Part shown: positions 61,986 through 64,000 of the stretch, in pieces | How the letters are laid out: every line of letters begins with the position of its first letter | How positions within the stretch are numbered: the stretch's first letter is position 1 | Origin: Mojavia pulchra JT2-VF2 | GTDB taxonomy: Bacteria; Cyanobacteriota; Cyanobacteriia; Cyanobacteriales; Nostocaceae | DNA length: 64,000 bases | NCBI GenBank assembly: GCA_019359325.1 | Contig: JAHHHN010000031.1 | Location: 1 to 64,000 of the forward strand | Reading direction: 5' to 3' | The notes under the pieces: model-generated | What the model was told of the DNA's origin: nothing | The model's database searches: none | The model's input: only the letters and a program-made list of their open reading frames with translations | Made by a program: the position numbers and the translations under genes

Positions 61986-62069
61986 GAGTTTTAAACTGTA
62001 TGCGTCAAGTTCTAACTCTTCCTCAGTCCCTCAGTTCGCTTGCTCAAAGATTGCCAGGGATGAAATTTT

Positions 62070-62726
62070 TTAATGGAAAGGACAGCCTGTTGCCAGTTTA
62101 TTCAAAAACGAACTGGTGTCAAAAAAATGTTCTAAAGACAAAATCTTTAAGTCTTCGTTAACGCGAGCAATACTAATACCAACTATTTCTACAGTCTCGC
62201 CTGTAGGTGCGTGTTCTTTGTATGGGCCGCTAAAATTTCCCCAATGACGCCACTTGAATGTTACATTTGGCGGCCCTGATAAAACTTCGACTAATTCCCA
62301 CAAAAATCCATTGGGAAATGCTTGATGGAAAGTGTGTGCTGATGATTCAAAGTCTTCTTCTGAGGACTTATATTGTTCTGTATCGCCAAGAAATAGATTG
62401 TACGTTCCCGCTTCTACTATGTCCTCAGCTGTGTAAGCTGGCCCAGCGTTTGTTATCATACGAAACTTTTCAGTCACAATCGAAATCCACTGCTGGGGAT
62501 TGCTTTTATAAGATGCTTCCATCTCAAAGGTTCTGACTAAATTTTGCACGATCGCTTCTAAAGAACCTTCAAGGTGATTATATTTGCTTTGTTTTTGCAA
62601 AAATTGATTGGTACGGGAGTAGTCAGGACGTGTTTGATATCGCCACTCAACATTAGCATCATTAGCAATGACAGTATCTCTGTCCTGTATCCAAAGAGGC
62701 TGGTTTGTAGCTTGTTCTGGACTCAT
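62070..62726 (-). CDS. SnoaL-like protein resembling plant 'pathogen-related' proteins
   Basis: About 218 residues of the NTF2/SnoaL fold. From memory it follows plant pathogen-related proteins of the barley PRB1-associated type over most of its length: WRYQTRPDYSRTNQFL, LEGSLEAIVQNLVRTFEMEASYK, AHTFHQAFPNGFLWELVEVLSGPP, FKWRHWGNFSGPYKEHAPTGE and VEIVGISIARVNEDLKI. Function is unknown in both groups. A small hydrophobic ligand in the NTF2 cavity is plausible. The ATG at 62724-62726 (MSPEQATN) is preferred over a TTG five codons earlier. It lies alone between the 21-bp array and tmk. Confidence 0.85.
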   Translation of the reverse strand: MSPEQATNQPLWIQDRDTVIANDANVEWRYQTRPDYSRTNQFLQKQSKYNHLEGSLEAIVQNLVRTFEMEASYKSNPQQWISIVTEKFRMITNAGPAYTAEDIVEAGTYNLFLGDTEQYKSSEEDFESSAHTFHQAFPNGFLWELVEVLSGPPNVTFKWRHWGNFSGPYKEHAPTGETVEIVGISIARVNEDLKILSLEHFFDTSSFLNKLATGCPFH

Positions 62727-63172
62727 AATTTTAGTACCCAATTAGTGGTTAGCTAAATTGATAGTTGGTAAAATTGTTATTTTCCAACTTTGTTTATTGA
62801 CGATTAGCACAAGACAGTCAAAATTCACCCACTATCGAACAATGCCTTGCAAGTGTAGGTTATTTGGCTGATTTCAAAGAAGCTTTAAGATGATATTTTG
62901 GGAATTTTGCATAGCATCACTAGGCTATTACCCAGATTTGGCAGGAAAACTCCACAAAGTTTATATGACTTAGATTGATCGCAAAATAAGTCATACAAAA
63001 CTTTGTCAAATTATCTAATTAATTAAAAACTTCCGAAATCATATTTGATTTCAATCCGACAAATTATGCTTGCATAACTTGTGAGAAATAGTGCTATTCA
63101 ATTACGAGAATATACTTTTAAATTGTCACAACCGGTAAACCAATATAAAAGATACCACATGATGTAAAAAAT
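62727..63172. other. Non-coding region between tmk and the SnoaL-like gene, with a hairpin
   Basis: No gene is seen. ACAAAGTTTATATGACTTA (62954-62972) is almost complementary to TAAGTCATACAAAACTTTGT (62987-63006), forming a stem of about 19 bp with one bulge. It may end tmk transcripts, though no T-run follows. The remaining sequence is AT-rich. Confidence 0.5.
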
Positions 63173-63814
63173 TTAAAAAGCTAGCCAGGATTTTAAGCGA
63201 TCGCCTAAAATACCTTGGATGATTTGTTGTACAGCTTCTTTGGTCAAGCTTCCATCTACGCGCACAATTCGTGTTGGATGAGATGCGGCTAACTCTGCAT
63301 ATCCCTGCTGTACCAGGCGATGAAAAGCGATTGTTTCTTGTTCAATTCGGTCTAATCCTGCTTCTTGTCCCCGTTTTCGGGCAAGTCCCACTTCTACATC
63401 AACATCTAGCCAGATAGTTAAGTCACTTGCTAACCCACCAGTAGCAATATAATTAAGCTGCTCAATTAAACTCATATTTAAACTCCGTCCATAACCTTGG
63501 TAGGCAATGGTCGAGTCAGTGTAGCGATCGCACAAAATATATTTGCCTGCTGCTAAATTTGGCTTTAGTTCTTGTTCAACGTGTTGCGCGCGATCGGCAG
63601 CATACAACAATAATTCTGTCACCTCAGTAATTGGTTTGTTCTCTGCCTTTTCTAACAATAAGCGGCGAAGCTGCAACCCTAACTCTGTTCCTCCTGGTTC
63701 ACGAGTAAGTAACACAGAGATATCAAGACTTTGCAACCACTCAGAACAAAGCTGCATTTGGCTAGTTTTGCCGCAGCCCTCGACCCCTTCAAATACAATT
63801 AATCTGCCTTCCAT
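63173..63814 (-). CDS. tmk: Thymidylate kinase
   Basis: Thymidylate kinase phosphorylates dTMP to dTDP. The 213-residue protein has the P-loop GVEGCGKT (10-17), the DRX motif in CDRYTDSTIAYQGYGR and a LID region RKRGQEAGLDRIEQE that fits the bacterial type. LLTREPGGTELG at 36-47 is also characteristic. The ATG at 63812-63814 is the natural start. The last 186 bases of the window after it hold no gene and should include its promoter. Confidence 0.95.
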   Translation of the reverse strand: MEGRLIVFEGVEGCGKTSQMQLCSEWLQSLDISVLLTREPGGTELGLQLRRLLLEKAENKPITEVTELLLYAADRAQHVEQELKPNLAAGKYILCDRYTDSTIAYQGYGRSLNMSLIEQLNYIATGGLASDLTIWLDVDVEVGLARKRGQEAGLDRIEQETIAFHRLVQQGYAELAASHPTRIVRVDGSLTKEAVQQIIQGILGDRLKSWLAF

Positions 63815-64000
63815 GCGTTGTTAATTTTGCTACTACTAACTTGTTTTAGTCAGCTTCAATTCAAATCAACATAACATCTGGCAAAGCACAGAAATTCTAG
63901 AAAATTAAAGTTTTGAGAATTTTATAGGGATTGGTGACAAGAGAAAGAAGGAGTCTCCTCCTTTCCCTCAATTACCCGTTATGTTGATTACACCTATACA

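Noticed and set aside
1-64000. tRNA, rRNA or tmRNA genes
   Set aside because: No cloverleaf with a T-loop GTTCRA pattern and no conserved rRNA segments were recognised while reading both strands; a covariance-model scan was not possible.

Overview
The window reads as chromosomal DNA of a filamentous, probably heterocyst-forming cyanobacterium of the Nostocales (Nostoc/Anabaena type). The evidence is the plant-type cytochrome b6 and subunit IV genes (petB, petD), the carotenoid ketolase crtO, a CYP110-like P450, a cyAbrB regulator, SipA, DUF4327 and DUF1816 small proteins, many HIP1 octamers (GCGATCGC), short heptanucleotide repeats and the low-complexity 'CCCAATGCCC' type tracts usual in Nostoc intergenic DNA. 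No rRNA, tRNA or CRISPR array was recognised. The assignment rests on reading the sequence by eye; no database search was run.

Layout. 0-1.5 kb: the edge of a likely IS630-type transposase gene and a two-gene operon of unknown coiled-coil proteins that share one N-terminal module. 1.6-11.4 kb: a transketolase/phosphoketolase-like enzyme, a P450, a DUF2993 lipid-binding protein, crtO, a frameshifted small gene, a membrane M50 protease and a metallo-beta-lactamase-fold protein with altered metal ligands. 11.5-14.7 kb: ctpA divergent from petB-petD, with folded intergenic RNA candidates. 14.8-25.8 kb: an anti-sigma-type ATPase, a glycosyltransferase, a zinc-ribbon membrane protein, a large NTPase-TPR protein, pyrR, cbiB, an Rrf2 regulator divergent from cyAbrB, a CLC channel and a second zinc-ribbon membrane protein. 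26.3-37.7 kb: an ArnT-like glycosyltransferase, a serine-recombinase-family protein with altered catalytic residues, a VOC protein, PEP synthase carrying an in-frame repeat insertion, small proteins, PPK2 and MscS. 37.8-40 kb: a repeat-rich stretch with a 21-bp tandem array, MITE-like elements and nested inverted repeats around a Tat-type peroxiredoxin and sipA. 40-46.4 kb: a Coq4-like protein, an LTxxQ (Spy/CpxP-like) periplasmic protein divergent from a histidine kinase/response regulator pair, a deaminase, a voltage-gated-type K+ channel, and a deletion scar joining a TIGR04222 gene to the tail of a DUF692 gene. 46.5-64 kb: a beta-helix/PT-linker/SLH surface protein, a hydrolase, a Ser/Thr kinase with a periplasmic domain, an ABC exporter with a UbiB-type kinase, a mannose-1-phosphate guanylyltransferase, an LCP ligase, a lumenal pentapeptide protein, murJ, holB and tmk, the last two separated by small genes and a second 21/42-bp array.

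How genes work together. petB/petD and ctpA serve photosynthetic electron transport and D1 maturation. manC, the LCP protein, MurJ, the ArnT-like and GT4 transferases and the SLH protein concern the envelope. The LTxxQ protein and its divergent two-component pair look like an envelope-stress circuit, with a near-perfect 26-bp palindrome between them. The most unusual items are the shared-module operon at the left edge, the recombinase-family protein lacking the usual catalytic arginines, the TIGR04222/DUF692 deletion fusion, the repeat insertion inside PEP synthase, and several repeat families whose periods are multiples of 21 bp.
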